Assembly (NCBI GenBank): GCA_950075865.1
Contig: CATMVA010000001.1
Coordinates: 216,212-280,211 of the forward strand
DNA from: an uncultured Oscillospiraceae bacterium
GTDB taxonomy: Bacteria > Bacillota > Clostridia > Oscillospirales > Oscillospiraceae
Length of the DNA stretch: 64,000 bases
Direction of reading: 5' to 3'
Below are positions 1 to 8,771 of this stretch, one piece after another (position 1 is the stretch's first letter; each line of letters starts with the position of its first letter). The translations under genes were made by a program, and so were the position numbers. The notes below the pieces were generated by a model. The model did no database searches. It was not told the origin of the DNA and saw nothing but the letters and a program-made list of their open reading frames with translations.

Positions 1-1059
1 TTCCGGGGCATTGGCTGGCACGTCCGCGGCATAGAGCAGATAGGTCTCCCCCACCGTTTCTTCGCCCACCATAAAGGTCAATTTTCCCGCCACCGTCCCC
101 TTACGGATTGGAGCCTCCGCCTGCTCTGGCAGGCTGACCCTCACCCTGACTCGCTCCTTAACCGTCAGCGGATAAACCAGCCCGCATTCTACCTCCACCG
201 GGGCCCAGGGCAAAAGGCTTCCGTTCACCGGGACCATCCGAAAGGTCTTCCCCGGGCGAGTCAACGGATGGGCTGTCCAATTTTCAAAGCCATAGTCCAG
301 CAATGCTTTGTGGTCATCCCAGTCGTCCGGATCATGGAGTGTCACGCAGATCAAGGTCTGCCCATTCCGCGTAGCGCAAGAAACCAACGTACGGCCGGCC
401 GACATGGTGTAACCTGTCTTCATTCCCTCACAGCCCTCATACTGCCAGAGCAGCTTATTGTGGTTGGTCAGGCTCCGTCCGGCGACTGTAATGGATTTGG
501 TGGAAATGGTCTCTCGCAAGACCTCATTCTTCAGGACCTCTCGGCCCAGAAGGGCCATGTCGTAAGCGGTTGAGTAGTGCTCCTCATCATCCAGTCCGTT
601 GGGATTCACAAAGTGACTGTCGAACATCCCGATATCTTCCGCCCATTGATTCATCCATTCCACAAAGGTCTCCACCGTACCCGCGCAGCCTCCGGCAATG
701 GCCAACGCAGCGTCATTTCCGGATTGAAGAAGCAAGCCATAGAGAAGGTCCTTCAGAGTAAGTTCCTCCCCCGCTTTCAAATACATAGAGGAGCCCTCTG
801 CCTGATACTCCGGCTTTACCGTGATGACCTTCTCCAGTCGTGGGGTAGATTCTACCGCCACCAGGGCGGTCATTAGCTTAGTAGTGCTGGCGATGAGTCG
901 TCTGGTGTGGACATCCTTCTCATATAGCACCCGCCCACTCTCCGCATCCATCAGAATCGCTGAAGACGCAGAAATACTCGGGGGAGCTGAAACACCTGCG
1001 GCACAACAAGTTGGGCAAATAAGACTCACGGCCAGCGTAGCCGCAAGGATTTTTTTCAT
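1..1059 (-). CDS. dacF: D-alanyl-D-alanine carboxypeptidase (DacF/PBP5 type), partial at window edge
   Basis: Penicillin-binding serine DD-carboxypeptidase that trims the terminal D-Ala of peptidoglycan stem peptides outside the membrane. I translated the minus strand by hand: 353 codons are open and the 3' end runs off the window. The N-terminus MKKILAATLAVSLICPTCCAAG is a signal peptide. All three active-site motifs are present in order: STTK near residue 58, SGN near residue 113, and KTG near residue 213. A PBP5-type C-terminal domain begins near residue 270. It follows ytfJ on the same strand, downstream of scpAB, as is common in clostridia. The DacF assignment (forespore cortex role) rather than DacA rests on this sporulation-rich context and is inferred; the enzyme class is certain. 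GC content is lower than in the surrounding genes. Confidence 0.93.
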   Translation of the reverse strand, partial: MKKILAATLAVSLICPTCCAAGVSAPPSISASSAILMDAESGRVLYEKDVHTRRLIASTTKLMTALVAVESTPRLEKVITVKPEYQAEGSSMYLKAGEELTLKDLLYGLLLQSGNDAALAIAGGCAGTVETFVEWMNQWAEDIGMFDSHFVNPNGLDDEEHYSTAYDMALLGREVLKNEVLRETISTKSITVAGRSLTNHNKLLWQYEGCEGMKTGYTMSAGRTLVSCATRNGQTLICVTLHDPDDWDDHKALLDYGFENWTAHPLTRPGKTFRMVPVNGSLLPWAPVEVECGLVYPLTVKERVRVRVSLPEQAEAPIRKGTVAGKLTFMVGEETVGETYLLYAADVPANAPE

Positions 1060-1103
1060 TTGACACTGCCTCCCAGGAAAAAGAGATAGTGTCATTATGT
1101 GCT

Positions 1104-1514
1104 TTAGAACGCCGCGTTATCCTTCTTTTCCTGTTGTTTCTCCACGAAATCGGTCACTTTATCAACAAGGTCGGGAATCATATCCACCACGCGGCCTGCA
1201 GCACCGTCCACGGGGGGCAACAGAGGAAGGACGCGTACATTTTCGCCCCGGATCACCAGAAACGCAATGGGTTCCACGTTCATACCAGCGCCGCTTCCCC
1301 CGCCGAAACAGTTAGCGGATTCCGGTTTTTGGTTTTTGCTGTAAAAGTCCGTTCCGCCCACTCCAAAACCCAAAACAAGCCGTGAAATGGGGATAATTGT
1401 TACGTCATCGGTAACAATGGGGCGGCCGACGACGGTGTTGGCGTCGGCCATGAATTTGATTTTTTCCAGGGTGGCGCTCATGAGATCGCTGATGGGGCCC
1501 TTCTTTTCTTCCAT
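1104..1514 (-). CDS. ytfJ: sporulation protein YtfJ (GerW family)
   Basis: 136 residues, the normal family length. The family consists of small forespore proteins; in Bacillus subtilis GerW/YtfJ is needed for normal spore germination. Visible hallmarks are the segment TVVGRPIVTDDVTIIPISRL, a glycine-rich stretch GGGSGAGMNVEP, and the hydrophobic AFLVI core. It lies directly downstream of a DUF2953 gene, the same pairing as ytfI-ytfJ of B. subtilis. There is no signal peptide or membrane segment. No sporulation promoter was recognised immediately upstream, so it may be co-transcribed with the DUF2953 gene. Confidence 0.92.
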   Translation of the reverse strand: MEEKKGPISDLMSATLEKIKFMADANTVVGRPIVTDDVTIIPISRLVLGFGVGGTDFYSKNQKPESANCFGGGSGAGMNVEPIAFLVIRGENVRVLPLLPPVDGAAGRVVDMIPDLVDKVTDFVEKQQEKKDNAAF

Positions 1515-1548
1515 TTAGGTCGCCTCTTTCTGGGTTTTAGCCCGATTT

Positions 1549-2193
1549 TCACGTTTTTTGTAGTTTTTGAGAACTTTTTGATTCTTTTCTTTGGCGCAGA
1601 TTGTTGATCAGGAACTTCAGGGCCAAACGTACAACAAAGAATAATAATGAGCCGATTCGGCCGGAAAACGCAACATGGAGGTAAATTGTGGGACTTTTTG
1701 AGTTGAAATCAATGTCGGTGTGTATATGGTAGTCTTTTAGTTCAAAATTCTCCTCAAAAAACGGGAAAAGCGCCCCGATAGCCGCGTTTGCGTAACCAAA
1801 TGTCATAGCGGCCCCGGCGGCGTCACGGGCTCCTCCGGCGGTATAGGAAAGGTCCAATTTGTCAATGCGGATACGGCGCTTTAAGCCTTGAACCGATTCT
1901 CCCACAAGGGGAACGGCACTTTTTACAAGGTCGAGGGCGCCCCCCCTTTTTGCCTGCGTTTTGACCTCATTTTCGGTGGTTTTGACCTTCTTTTTTAGGG
2001 GTTTGACGCCCTTTTCACCGTCGGTCTTTTTTTTCTTTTTGGGTGGGAAGGGAAAAACCTGAAATTTTAATTTCCCCACTCTGATTTTTGCCCAAAAACC
2101 CTCCGCGGAATACTCTGCCTCTCCCCCCACCCGAATCAGTCCCAGCAGGAACAGAACGAGGGCGATGACCAGAAGGACCTTCAGGCCGGTCAT
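1549..2193 (-). CDS. DUF2953 domain protein (YtfI-like)
   Basis: 214 residues with an N-terminal membrane segment (about residues 3-22), then a lysine-rich stretch (about 50-80, with KKKKK and repeated KT/KK), and the DUF2953 core containing SYTAGGARDAAGAAMTFGYANA. The C-terminus has another hydrophobic segment (FFVVRLALKFLI). Function is unknown; neighbours and B. subtilis synteny (ytfI next to ytfJ) suggest a sporulation-related membrane role. Its ATG overlaps the stop of scpB (ATGA), so it is translationally coupled. Base composition is markedly more AT-rich than scpB. Confidence 0.85.
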   Translation of the reverse strand: MTGLKVLLVIALVLFLLGLIRVGGEAEYSAEGFWAKIRVGKLKFQVFPFPPKKKKKTDGEKGVKPLKKKVKTTENEVKTQAKRGGALDLVKSAVPLVGESVQGLKRRIRIDKLDLSYTAGGARDAAGAAMTFGYANAAIGALFPFFEENFELKDYHIHTDIDFNSKSPTIYLHVAFSGRIGSLLFFVVRLALKFLINNLRQRKESKSSQKLQKT

Positions 2194-2933
2194 GGCACTT
2201 CATCCCCGGCCGGCAGGACGGGCTCACCATTTCCCTCTGATCCGCCGAATATTTCTGGCAGGCCGGCCTCCAGCTCCGCCAGCTCACGTGCGGCAGCCTC
2301 CAGCTCCTCGTCGGTGATGGGGGATTCCTCCCCGCCCTCCCTGGCCTGGGCCTGATCCTGCTCGGCCTGGAGGCGGGCGATGTTCTCCTGCATGTCCAGG
2401 GTAAGCTGCTCGTCCTCAGCGGAGGCGTTGGGCAGGTCGGGCAGATCCTCAAGGGAGGAAAGACCGAAGGAACGCAGGAAATTCTGGGTGGTACGGTAGA
2501 GGATGGGCCGACCGGGCACCTGGAGGCGGCCGCACTCCTCAATCAGTTCACGTTCGGCCAGAAGGCCCACAGTGTAGGAGCTGTCCACCCCCCGGATCTG
2601 GTCCACGTAGGCCTTGGTGGTGGGCTGATAGTAGGCGATGATGGCCAGGACCTCCAGGGCAGGCTGACTGAGACGGGCCGGCTTGCGGCTCTCAAAGGCC
2701 TTGCGGATATACTCGGCGTACTCGGGCGCCGAGCAGAGCTGGTAGCAGTTGTCCAGCTTCACCAACCGGACCCCCCGGCGCTCATAGCTGTATTGATCCC
2801 CCAGACGCTGGCACACCGCGTCGGCGGTCTCCCGGTCGATCTCCAGGGTCATGCACAGACGCTCCACCCCCACCGGTTCTCCGGCGGCAAAGAGGATGCC
2901 CTCGATGGCGGATTCCACTTCTTTCAGATCCAT
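2190..2933 (-). CDS. scpB: segregation and condensation protein B
   Basis: 247 residues. ScpB is the winged-helix partner of ScpA in the SMC-ScpAB condensin that compacts and segregates chromosomes. The conserved N-terminus MDLKEVESAIEGILFAAGEP and the motif ALEVLAIIAYYQPTTKAYVDQIRGVDS are diagnostic. The start at 2933 was chosen because it begins at the conserved MDLKEVE, just after the scpA stop. The last 70 residues are acidic and low-complexity, longer than in many ScpB proteins. It sits 16 bases after scpA and overlaps the DUF2953 start by four bases. Confidence 0.95.
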   Translation of the reverse strand: MDLKEVESAIEGILFAAGEPVGVERLCMTLEIDRETADAVCQRLGDQYSYERRGVRLVKLDNCYQLCSAPEYAEYIRKAFESRKPARLSQPALEVLAIIAYYQPTTKAYVDQIRGVDSSYTVGLLAERELIEECGRLQVPGRPILYRTTQNFLRSFGLSSLEDLPDLPNASAEDEQLTLDMQENIARLQAEQDQAQAREGGEESPITDEELEAAARELAELEAGLPEIFGGSEGNGEPVLPAGDEVP

Positions 2934-2949
2934 GGACGGCTTCCTCCTT

Positions 2950-3756
2950 TCAGTAAGTATCGGCGGAGAACTCGAAGTCCTCCTCCCCGCCGGCGATGCT
3001 GGTGACGGTGCAATCGGTCTCGGTACCGGCCAGACGGAGCCGACGGGCCTTGCACAGCTCCAGCACGGCCAGGAAGGTGGCCACAATCTCGCTCCGGCTC
3101 CGATTGCCGTGGAACAGGGCGTGGAAGCGGGTGACCCCAAACCGGCGGAGTCGCTCCAGGATCTCCCCTGCCTTGTCGGACACCGGGTAGGGCTCCCGGC
3201 CCACAATCCCCTCAAAGGCGCTCATGGGAGGCGGGAGATGGTTGTCCACCCGCTCCAACACCGAGGTGATGGCCTGGAGCAGGTCCTCTGGCTTGTGGCT
3301 GTATCGGTAAACCTTGTTCACCGGGATATGCTCGGGCACCTTGGTGATGTAATCCTTACAGACCTCGAACCGATCGGAGAGCTGGGGGATGATGGCCTGG
3401 ATCCGTGCATAGTTCTCATGACGCTGGTGCTCCTCCAGGGAGGCGATGAGCTGGTCCAGCTCGGAGATGGCCTCCTCGTCGTGGATGGAGAGGAGCATCC
3501 GGGACTTGATGAACATAAGCTGTGAAGCCATGGTGATAAACTCGCTGGCAACCTCCAGATCCATGGCCCGGCGCTTTTCGATCCAGGCCATGTACTGGTC
3601 CAGGATCAGAGAGATCTGGATGTCCTGGATCTCCATCTTGTTTTTGGCCAGAAGGCTCAGGATCAGGTCAAGGGGACCGTTGAAATCCTCCATGTCGTCA
3701 GCCTTGGCCCGGACCACCTTTTCCAGATGATAGATGGGAGTTTCTATGTCGCTCAC
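2950..3756 (-). CDS. scpA: segregation and condensation protein A
   Basis: 268 residues. ScpA is the kleisin subunit that bridges the SMC heads. The N-terminal kleisin signature FNGPLDLILSLLAKNKMEIQ and the following DQYMAWIE...ASEFITMASQLMFIKSRMLL region are typical; a winged-helix C-terminus follows. The start overlaps the end of the upstream M50 protease gene by four bases (ATGA), so the three genes form one transcription unit with scpB. Confidence 0.96.
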   Translation of the reverse strand: MSDIETPIYHLEKVVRAKADDMEDFNGPLDLILSLLAKNKMEIQDIQISLILDQYMAWIEKRRAMDLEVASEFITMASQLMFIKSRMLLSIHDEEAISELDQLIASLEEHQRHENYARIQAIIPQLSDRFEVCKDYITKVPEHIPVNKVYRYSHKPEDLLQAITSVLERVDNHLPPPMSAFEGIVGREPYPVSDKAGEILERLRRFGVTRFHALFHGNRSRSEIVATFLAVLELCKARRLRLAGTETDCTVTSIAGGEEDFEFSADTY

Positions 3757-4460
3757 CCCAAGACGTTAAAGATGTAATTCCCAACCAGGACCATGTCAGC
3801 GGGAACACCGGTCAGACGGCAGAAGACGCCCAGAACACTGTAAATGGCTTCGCTCAGAAAGCCGTCGAAAGCCCCCAGGAAGGACAGGGCGATCACCACA
3901 ACGAAAATGTACCGCTCATAGCGCAGGATCTTCCAGTAGATCTTTTCGGGCAGAACGGCCAGCAGCACCTTGGAGCCGTCCAAAGGCGAAATGGGGATCA
4001 GGTTGAACAGTCCCAGGCCCAAACTCCGCACCGCCATATGGCAGAGGAAGCTGAACAGGAGCCAGCCGGCCGTACTGTTGGGCGGAACGACACGCAGGAT
4101 CAGGGAACAGATCAAAAGGGACGCCAAAGTCAGCAGCAGGTTGGACACCGGGCCGGCCAGGGCGGTGAGGGCCATGCCCCACTTGGGATTCTTGAAATGC
4201 CTGGGATCCACCGACACCGGCTTGGCCCAGCCGATCCCCAGCGTCAAAAGCATGATGGCTCCGATGGGATCCAGGTGCCTCAGCGGATTCAGAGACAGCC
4301 GCCCCTGGCTTCTGGCGGTGGGATCCCCCAGCAGCCAAGCGCACAGGCCATGGCTCAACTCGTGGACCGTAATACAGATGAGCACAGCCAGGGCCGACAG
4401 GAGAAGGAAACCCAGCCCTTGAATATCAAAACCAGCCAGAAATCTGGAAAAAGAGTTCAA
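3753..4460 (-). CDS. site-2 protease family (M50) membrane metalloprotease
   Basis: About 235 residues with four to six membrane segments. The zinc motif HELSH (in ITVHELSHGLCAWLLGD) and the later NLIPISPLDGSKVL (NxxPxxxxDG) segment identify a rhomboid-unrelated intramembrane M50 peptidase. This is the short scpA-linked subfamily; its substrate is unknown. I place the start at the TTG at 4460, preceded by a GGGGGGAGAG ribosome site. The in-frame ATG further upstream (4511) would precede the likely transcription start given the TATAAT at 4483-4488. It heads the M50-scpA-scpB-DUF2953-ytfJ unit. Confidence 0.9.
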   Translation of the reverse strand: MNSFSRFLAGFDIQGLGFLLLSALAVLICITVHELSHGLCAWLLGDPTARSQGRLSLNPLRHLDPIGAIMLLTLGIGWAKPVSVDPRHFKNPKWGMALTALAGPVSNLLLTLASLLICSLILRVVPPNSTAGWLLFSFLCHMAVRSLGLGLFNLIPISPLDGSKVLLAVLPEKIYWKILRYERYIFVVVIALSFLGAFDGFLSEAIYSVLGVFCRLTGVPADMVLVGNYIFNVLG

Positions 4461-4482
4461 TATCTCTCCCCCCTTCCCGGCT

Positions 4483-4511
4483 ATTATACCAAATTTTCCT
4501 CCGGCGCACAA
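4483..4511 (-). promoter_or_regulatory. predicted sigma-A promoter for the M50-scpA-scpB unit
   Basis: Read on the minus strand: TTGTGC, 17-base spacer, TATAAT. The -10 is perfect; the -35 matches the first three positions. It lies within the last codons of engB, which explains why the M50 gene uses a TTG start downstream of it. Confidence 0.6.
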
Positions 4512-5104
4512 GACGGAGATACCATGGCGCTGATCACGCCCAGCAGCTCCTCACGGCCGGTGCCCTTCTCTGCCGAAAAGGGAATCACCTTTACCCATCC
4601 AGGTAGGTCCAGCGTCTCCCGGATCAGGGCCAGGTTGGGTTCGATCTCGCTTTTTTTCAGCTTGTCCAGCTTGTTGGCCACCACCACATAGTCCCGGCCG
4701 GTGGACTTGAAGTAGTCGCACATGACCTTATCGTCGACAGTGGGCTTGTGGCGGGCGTCCACGATCAGGACCCCCAGGGTCATCAGAGCGGGATCGTCAA
4801 ACCAGCTCTGAATCAGTCTGGCCCACCGGTCCTTTTCGCATTGGGAGACCTTGGCGTAGCCGTAGCCGGGCAGGTCCACCAGATAGAGCTTCTCATCGAT
4901 ACGGAAATAATTGATGTGGACAGTCTTTCCCGGCACGCCACCCACACGGGCAAAGTTTTTCCGGTTCAGCAGCCGGTTGATGACCGAGGATTTCCCCACG
5001 TTGGAGCGGCCAGCAAAAGCCGCCTGGGGCAGTCCGTCCCGGATAAAGTCTTTGGACGCAGCGGCCGAGCGGATGAATTCGGCCTTCTGGGTATTCAAGC
5101 GCAT
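4484..5104 (-). CDS. engB: ribosome biogenesis GTPase EngB (YsxC/YihA)
   Basis: 206 residues. Essential GTPase acting in late large-subunit assembly. Motifs: G1 GRSNVGKSS, G3 DLPGYGYAK, G4 NKLDK, G5 SAEKGTG. The start at 5104 was preferred over an in-frame GTG 12 bases upstream because GAGGTG sits four bases before this ATG. It follows clpX, an arrangement shared with many Firmicutes (lon/clpX-engB). Confidence 0.96.
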   Translation of the reverse strand: MRLNTQKAEFIRSAAASKDFIRDGLPQAAFAGRSNVGKSSVINRLLNRKNFARVGGVPGKTVHINYFRIDEKLYLVDLPGYGYAKVSQCEKDRWARLIQSWFDDPALMTLGVLIVDARHKPTVDDKVMCDYFKSTGRDYVVVANKLDKLKKSEIEPNLALIRETLDLPGWVKVIPFSAEKGTGREELLGVISAMVSPSCAPEENLV

Positions 5105-5127
5105 GATACACCTCACGGATAAATTCA

Positions 5128-5152
5128 GGGCGGGGTCAGCAAGGCCCCGCCC
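5128..5152 (-). terminator. GC-rich hairpin between clpX and engB
   Basis: Stem GGGCGGGG / CCCCGCCC with a nine-base loop. The downstream minus-strand sequence (TGAATTTATCC) lacks a clean T-run, so it may only attenuate read-through from clpX into engB. Confidence 0.4.
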
Positions 5153-5168
5153 CGTTCAGTTTTCAATA

Positions 5169-6482
5169 TCAGGAGGCGGTTCCCCGCATAGAAGGTCTGC
5201 CGTGACCCTCACGGGTCGGCTCGCTCCCCAGTCTGGGACGCTCCCCCTTCTCCCTGTCGTGGAGCATCTGGGGCTCCGCCCCCTCTGTCACGCTCTCCGG
5301 GGTGATGATCACCTTGGAGATGGTGGGATCGGAGGGGACCTTATACATGGTGGGGGTCATGACCTCCTCCAGCACGGCCCGAAGGCCGCGGGCTCCGATG
5401 TTCCGATCGATGGCCTTGTCGGCGGCGGCATCCAAGGCCTCGGGCCGGAACTCCAGCTCCACGTCGTCGTACTCCATGAGCCGCTGGTACTGACGGACCA
5501 GGGCGTTCTTGGGCTCGGTCAGAATCCGCACCAGCTGCTCCCGGTTGAGGGCGCTGAGGGAGGAGAGCACGGGAAGCCGGCCCACCAGCTCGGGAATGAT
5601 GCCGAACTGGATCAGGTCGTGGGGCTGAACCTGGGCGAAGAGCTCGCCTACGTCCTTCTCCTTCCGGCTCTTGATCTCGGCACCGAAGCCGATGATCTTT
5701 TTGTCCAGGCGCTTTTCGATGATCTTCTCCAGCCCGTCGAAGGCGCCGCCGCAGATGAAGAGGATATTTTTGGTGTTGATCTGGATGAACTCCTGGTGGG
5801 GGTGCTTTCTGCCGCCCTGGGGGGGCACATTGGCCACGGTGCCCTCCAGTATCTTCAGCAGAGCCTGCTGGACACCCTCGCCCGACACGTCACGGGTAAT
5901 GGAGGTGTTCTCACTCTTCCGGGCGATCTTGTCAATCTCGTCCACATAGATGATGCCCCGCTCTGCCTGTTCGATGTCGTAATCGGCGGCCTGGACCAGA
6001 CGCAGGAGGATATTCTCCACATCGTCGCCCACGTAGCCGGCCTCGGTCAGGGTGGTGGCGTCAGCGATGGCGAAGGGCACCCGGAGGACCCGGGCCAGGG
6101 TCTGGGCAAAGAGGGTCTTGCCGCAGCCCGTGGGACCGATAAGCAGGATATTGCTCTTCTGGAGCTCCACATCGCTGTCTCCTCCGAAGAAGATCCGCTT
6201 ATAGTGGTTATAGACCGCCACCGAGAGGGCCACCTTGGCCACCTCCTGGCCGATGATATACTGGTCCAGGACCTTATGGATCTCCTGGGGGGTGGGGACG
6301 GTCCCCAGCTCCCCCCCAAAGGTCTCCTCTCTCTCCTCCATATCGTCCAGCACCGACATGCACAGCTGGACACACTCGTTGCAGATGTAGACTCCGGGGC
6401 CGGCAATAAGCCGGTCCACCTGGTCCTGATATTTGCCGCAGAAGGAACAGCGGACGGATTTGTGGTCGTCGTTTTTCGACAC
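5169..6482 (-). CDS. clpX: ATP-dependent protease ATP-binding subunit ClpX
   Basis: 437 residues. AAA+ unfoldase that feeds substrates into ClpP. The N-terminal zinc-binding domain has CSFCGK and CNECVQLC (residues about 12-42). Walker A is [12 protein letters not shown], Walker [12 protein letters not shown], and the sensor and arginine-finger regions are intact ([15 protein letters not shown]). The IGF-type loop for ClpP docking, KKIIGFGAE, is present. The start is a GTG with GAGAGGTG upstream. The last 40 residues (after [12 protein letters not shown]) are arginine/glycine-rich and unlike the usual acidic ClpX tail. Located 75 bases after clpP. Confidence 0.97.
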   Translation of the reverse strand: MSKNDDHKSVRCSFCGKYQDQVDRLIAGPGVYICNECVQLCMSVLDDMEEREETFGGELGTVPTPQEIHKVLDQYIIGQEVAKVALSVAVYNHYKRIFFGGDSDVELQKSNILLIGPTGCGKTLFAQTLARVLRVPFAIADATTLTEAGYVGDDVENILLRLVQAADYDIEQAERGIIYVDEIDKIARKSENTSITRDVSGEGVQQALLKILEGTVANVPPQGGRKHPHQEFIQINTKNILFICGGAFDGLEKIIEKRLDKKIIGFGAEIKSRKEKDVGELFAQVQPHDLIQFGIIPELVGRLPVLSSLSALNREQLVRILTEPKNALVRQYQRLMEYDDVELEFRPEALDAAADKAIDRNIGARGLRAVLEEVMTPTMYKVPSDPTISKVIITPESVTEGAEPQMLHDREKGERPRLGSEPTREGHGRPSMRGTAS

Positions 6483-6522
6483 GGGTGGTCACCTCTCAAA
6501 AGGAAACTTGAAACGCGGGAAA

Positions 6523-6546
6523 GAGCGGGGCGTTACGGCCCCGCTC
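6523..6546 (-). terminator. intercistronic hairpin between clpP and clpX
   Basis: Stem GAGCGGGGC / GCCCCGCTC with a six-base loop, followed on the minus strand by TTTCC. The short T-run suggests partial termination that would lower clpX relative to clpP. Confidence 0.45.
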
Positions 6547-6557
6547 CTCCTGATGGT

Positions 6558-7139
6558 TCAGCGGTGTTCAATGATCTTGTCGATCAGGCCGAATTCCTTG
6601 GCCTCCTCGGCAGTCATAAAGTTGTCACGCTCACAGGCCGCCGTGACCTCCTCCACGCTCTTGCCGCAGTTGGCAGCCATAATGCGGTTCATCCGCTTTT
6701 TAATGGTCTCAAACCGCTTGAGGTGGATGGCCATATCGGTGACCTGCCCCTGGGTCCCTGCCGAGGGCTGGTGGATCATGATCTCGGCATTAGGAAGGGC
6801 GATCCGCTTGCCCTTGGTCCCCGCGGAGAGCAGGAAAGCCGCCATGCTGGCCCCCATGCCGATGCAGATGGTGGACACATCGCACTTGATATACTGCATG
6901 GTGTCATAGATAGCCATACCGTCGGTGATGGAACCGCCCGGGCTGTTGATGTAGAACTGGATGTCCTTGTCCGGATCCTGGGCCTCCAGGAACAGGAGCT
7001 GGGCCACCACAAGGCTGGCGGTGGTGGCGTTGACCTCCTCCCCCAGGAATACGATCCGGTCATTTAGGAGCCGGGAGAAAATGTCATAGGAGCGCTCGCC
7101 CCGGCTGGTCTGTTCGACGACATAAGGAACCAATGCCAT
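6558..7139 (-). CDS. clpP: ATP-dependent Clp protease proteolytic subunit
   Basis: 193 residues, standard length. Serine protease that forms the tetradecameric ClpP barrel. Catalytic Ser lies in [11 protein letters not shown], His in MIHQPSAG, and Asp in [11 protein letters not shown]. The N-terminus [20 protein letters not shown] matches the processed ClpP start region. Order tig-clpP-clpX is the classical proteostasis operon. Confidence 0.98.
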   Translation of the reverse strand: MALVPYVVEQTSRGERSYDIFSRLLNDRIVFLGEEVNATTASLVVAQLLFLEAQDPDKDIQFYINSPGGSITDGMAIYDTMQYIKCDVSTICIGMGASMAAFLLSAGTKGKRIALPNAEIMIHQPSAGTQGQVTDMAIHLKRFETIKKRMNRIMAANCGKSVEEVTAACERDNFMTAEEAKEFGLIDKIIEHR

Positions 7140-7213
7140 AATTTGAAATCTCCTTTTCCAAATTCACACAAGAACGCAGTCTCAACCCTCGTTATCCCCA
7201 GATCGGACCGGGA

Positions 7214-8650
7214 TTATTCCTCGGTCTTGGTCTTTTTCGCCGGCTTCTTGGCCGCCGGCTTCTTCTCGGTCTTCTCCTCAGATTTCTCCTCGGGCTTCTT
7301 TTTAGCCGTCTTCTTGGCGGGCTTTTCCTCCCCGTCCGGGCTCTCCTCGGTCTTGGAGGCCTTCTTGGCGGCGGCCTTACCGGCCTTGCCCGAGGTATAG
7401 ACCACCTCGGCGGCCTTCCGGCGGACGATGTCCATCTTCAGATCCTCGGCCGGGATGATCTTAGCGATCTCGGAGGCGGGCATCTGATACTGCTCGCCCA
7501 GCCTGGTGTACTCGGCGTTCAGATCCTCCTCGGTAGCCTCAATCTTCTCGGCGGCCACGATGGCGTCCATGGCCAGCTCCCGCTTCACCACACGGATGGC
7601 ACCTTCGTGGGCCTGGGCCTTGAGCATATCCACCGTCATACCGGTCATGGCCAGATACTGCTCAAAGGAGATCCCCTGACTGGTGATCCGCTGGCTGTAA
7701 TCCTCCAGCATGCGCCGGGCCTGCTCCTCAATCATGGCGTCGGGGATCTCCACGGTCATGTTCTCGGTGACCTGCTCCATGAGAGCCTCCTCGAACTCCC
7801 GGGTGGCCTGGGCCTCCCGGCGCTCCTTCAGCTTGTCGCCCAGGTCCTTGCGAAGCTCGGAGAGGGTCTCGAACTCGGAAACGTCCTTGGCGAACTCGTC
7901 GTCCAGCTTGGGCTCCACCTTCTCTTTAACAGCGTTGACCTTCACCTTGAAGGTGGCCTCCTTGCCGGCAAGCTCCTTGGCGCCGTAGTCCTCGGGAAAG
8001 GTGACCACCACGTCCTTGTCGGTGCCGGCCTTGGCGCCCACAAGCTGATCCTCAAAGCCGGGGATGAACATGCCGGAGCCCAACTCCAGGTCGTGGCCCT
8101 CGTCCTTGCCGCCAGCAAAGGGCTTGTCGCCCAGGAAACCCTCATAGTCGATGTTGACCGTGTCGCCCTTCTTGGCTTTCCGGTCCACGTCCACCATGCG
8201 GGTGGCGCGCTGGATGTAGGGGCGAAGCTCGCCGTCGATGTCCTTCTCGGTGACCTTGACGGTCTCCTTGGGGGCGGTCAGGGCCTTATACTTGCCCAGC
8301 TTGACCTCGGGACGGACGGCCACGGTGGCCTTGAAGGAGAAACCCTCCTTGCTCACGTCCAGAAGCTCCACCTCGGGGTAGGCCACGGTATCCAGCTTCT
8401 CCTGCTCCACCGCCTGGGCGAAGAGGTCGGGATATGCCTCGTTGATGGCGCCCTCGTAGAAGACCTCGGCGCCGTACATGGCCTCGATCATCTTCCGGGG
8501 CGCCTTGCCCTTCCGGAAGCCAGGGATCATAATACGGCCCCGCTCCTTCAGGTAGGCCTTGTTGAGGGCAGCCTCGAACTCCTCGGCGCTGGCCTCGATG
8601 GTAAGGGCCACCATGCTTTTTTCCAGTTTCTCGACATTCTTCACATTCAT
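7214..8650 (-). CDS. tig: trigger factor with long Lys/Glu-rich C-terminal tail
   Basis: 478 residues. Ribosome-bound chaperone with peptidyl-prolyl isomerase activity. The N-terminal ribosome-binding loop shows GFRKGKAPRKMIEAMYG; the FKBP domain follows (DTVNIDYEGFLGDKPFAGG), then the helical C-terminal chaperone arms. After about residue 415 the protein continues with roughly 60 residues of Lys/Glu/Ala/Pro low complexity (KKTAKKKPEEKSEEKTEKK), absent from the textbook protein of about 430 residues. First gene of tig-clpP-clpX. Confidence 0.97.
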   Translation of the reverse strand: MNVKNVEKLEKSMVALTIEASAEEFEAALNKAYLKERGRIMIPGFRKGKAPRKMIEAMYGAEVFYEGAINEAYPDLFAQAVEQEKLDTVAYPEVELLDVSKEGFSFKATVAVRPEVKLGKYKALTAPKETVKVTEKDIDGELRPYIQRATRMVDVDRKAKKGDTVNIDYEGFLGDKPFAGGKDEGHDLELGSGMFIPGFEDQLVGAKAGTDKDVVVTFPEDYGAKELAGKEATFKVKVNAVKEKVEPKLDDEFAKDVSEFETLSELRKDLGDKLKERREAQATREFEEALMEQVTENMTVEIPDAMIEEQARRMLEDYSQRITSQGISFEQYLAMTGMTVDMLKAQAHEGAIRVVKRELAMDAIVAAEKIEATEEDLNAEYTRLGEQYQMPASEIAKIIPAEDLKMDIVRRKAAEVVYTSGKAGKAAAKKASKTEESPDGEEKPAKKTAKKKPEEKSEEKTEKKPAAKKPAKKTKTEE

Positions 8651-8771
8651 GTCTGTTTCCTCCTGTGGGCGCCCGTTCCCATTGGGTTCGGCTACGCCTT
8701 GCGATATCTTGTTTATTGTATCAGGAATACCCTCATATTTCCAGTGTTTTTTTCATTTTCCCGAAAGTTTT

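Noticed and set aside
4911..7067. 718-codon open frame on the plus strand across engB, clpX and clpP
   Set aside because: It is antisense to three certain genes; GC-rich third positions keep the opposite strand open. Its sequence is His/Leu/Gly-rich with no domain.
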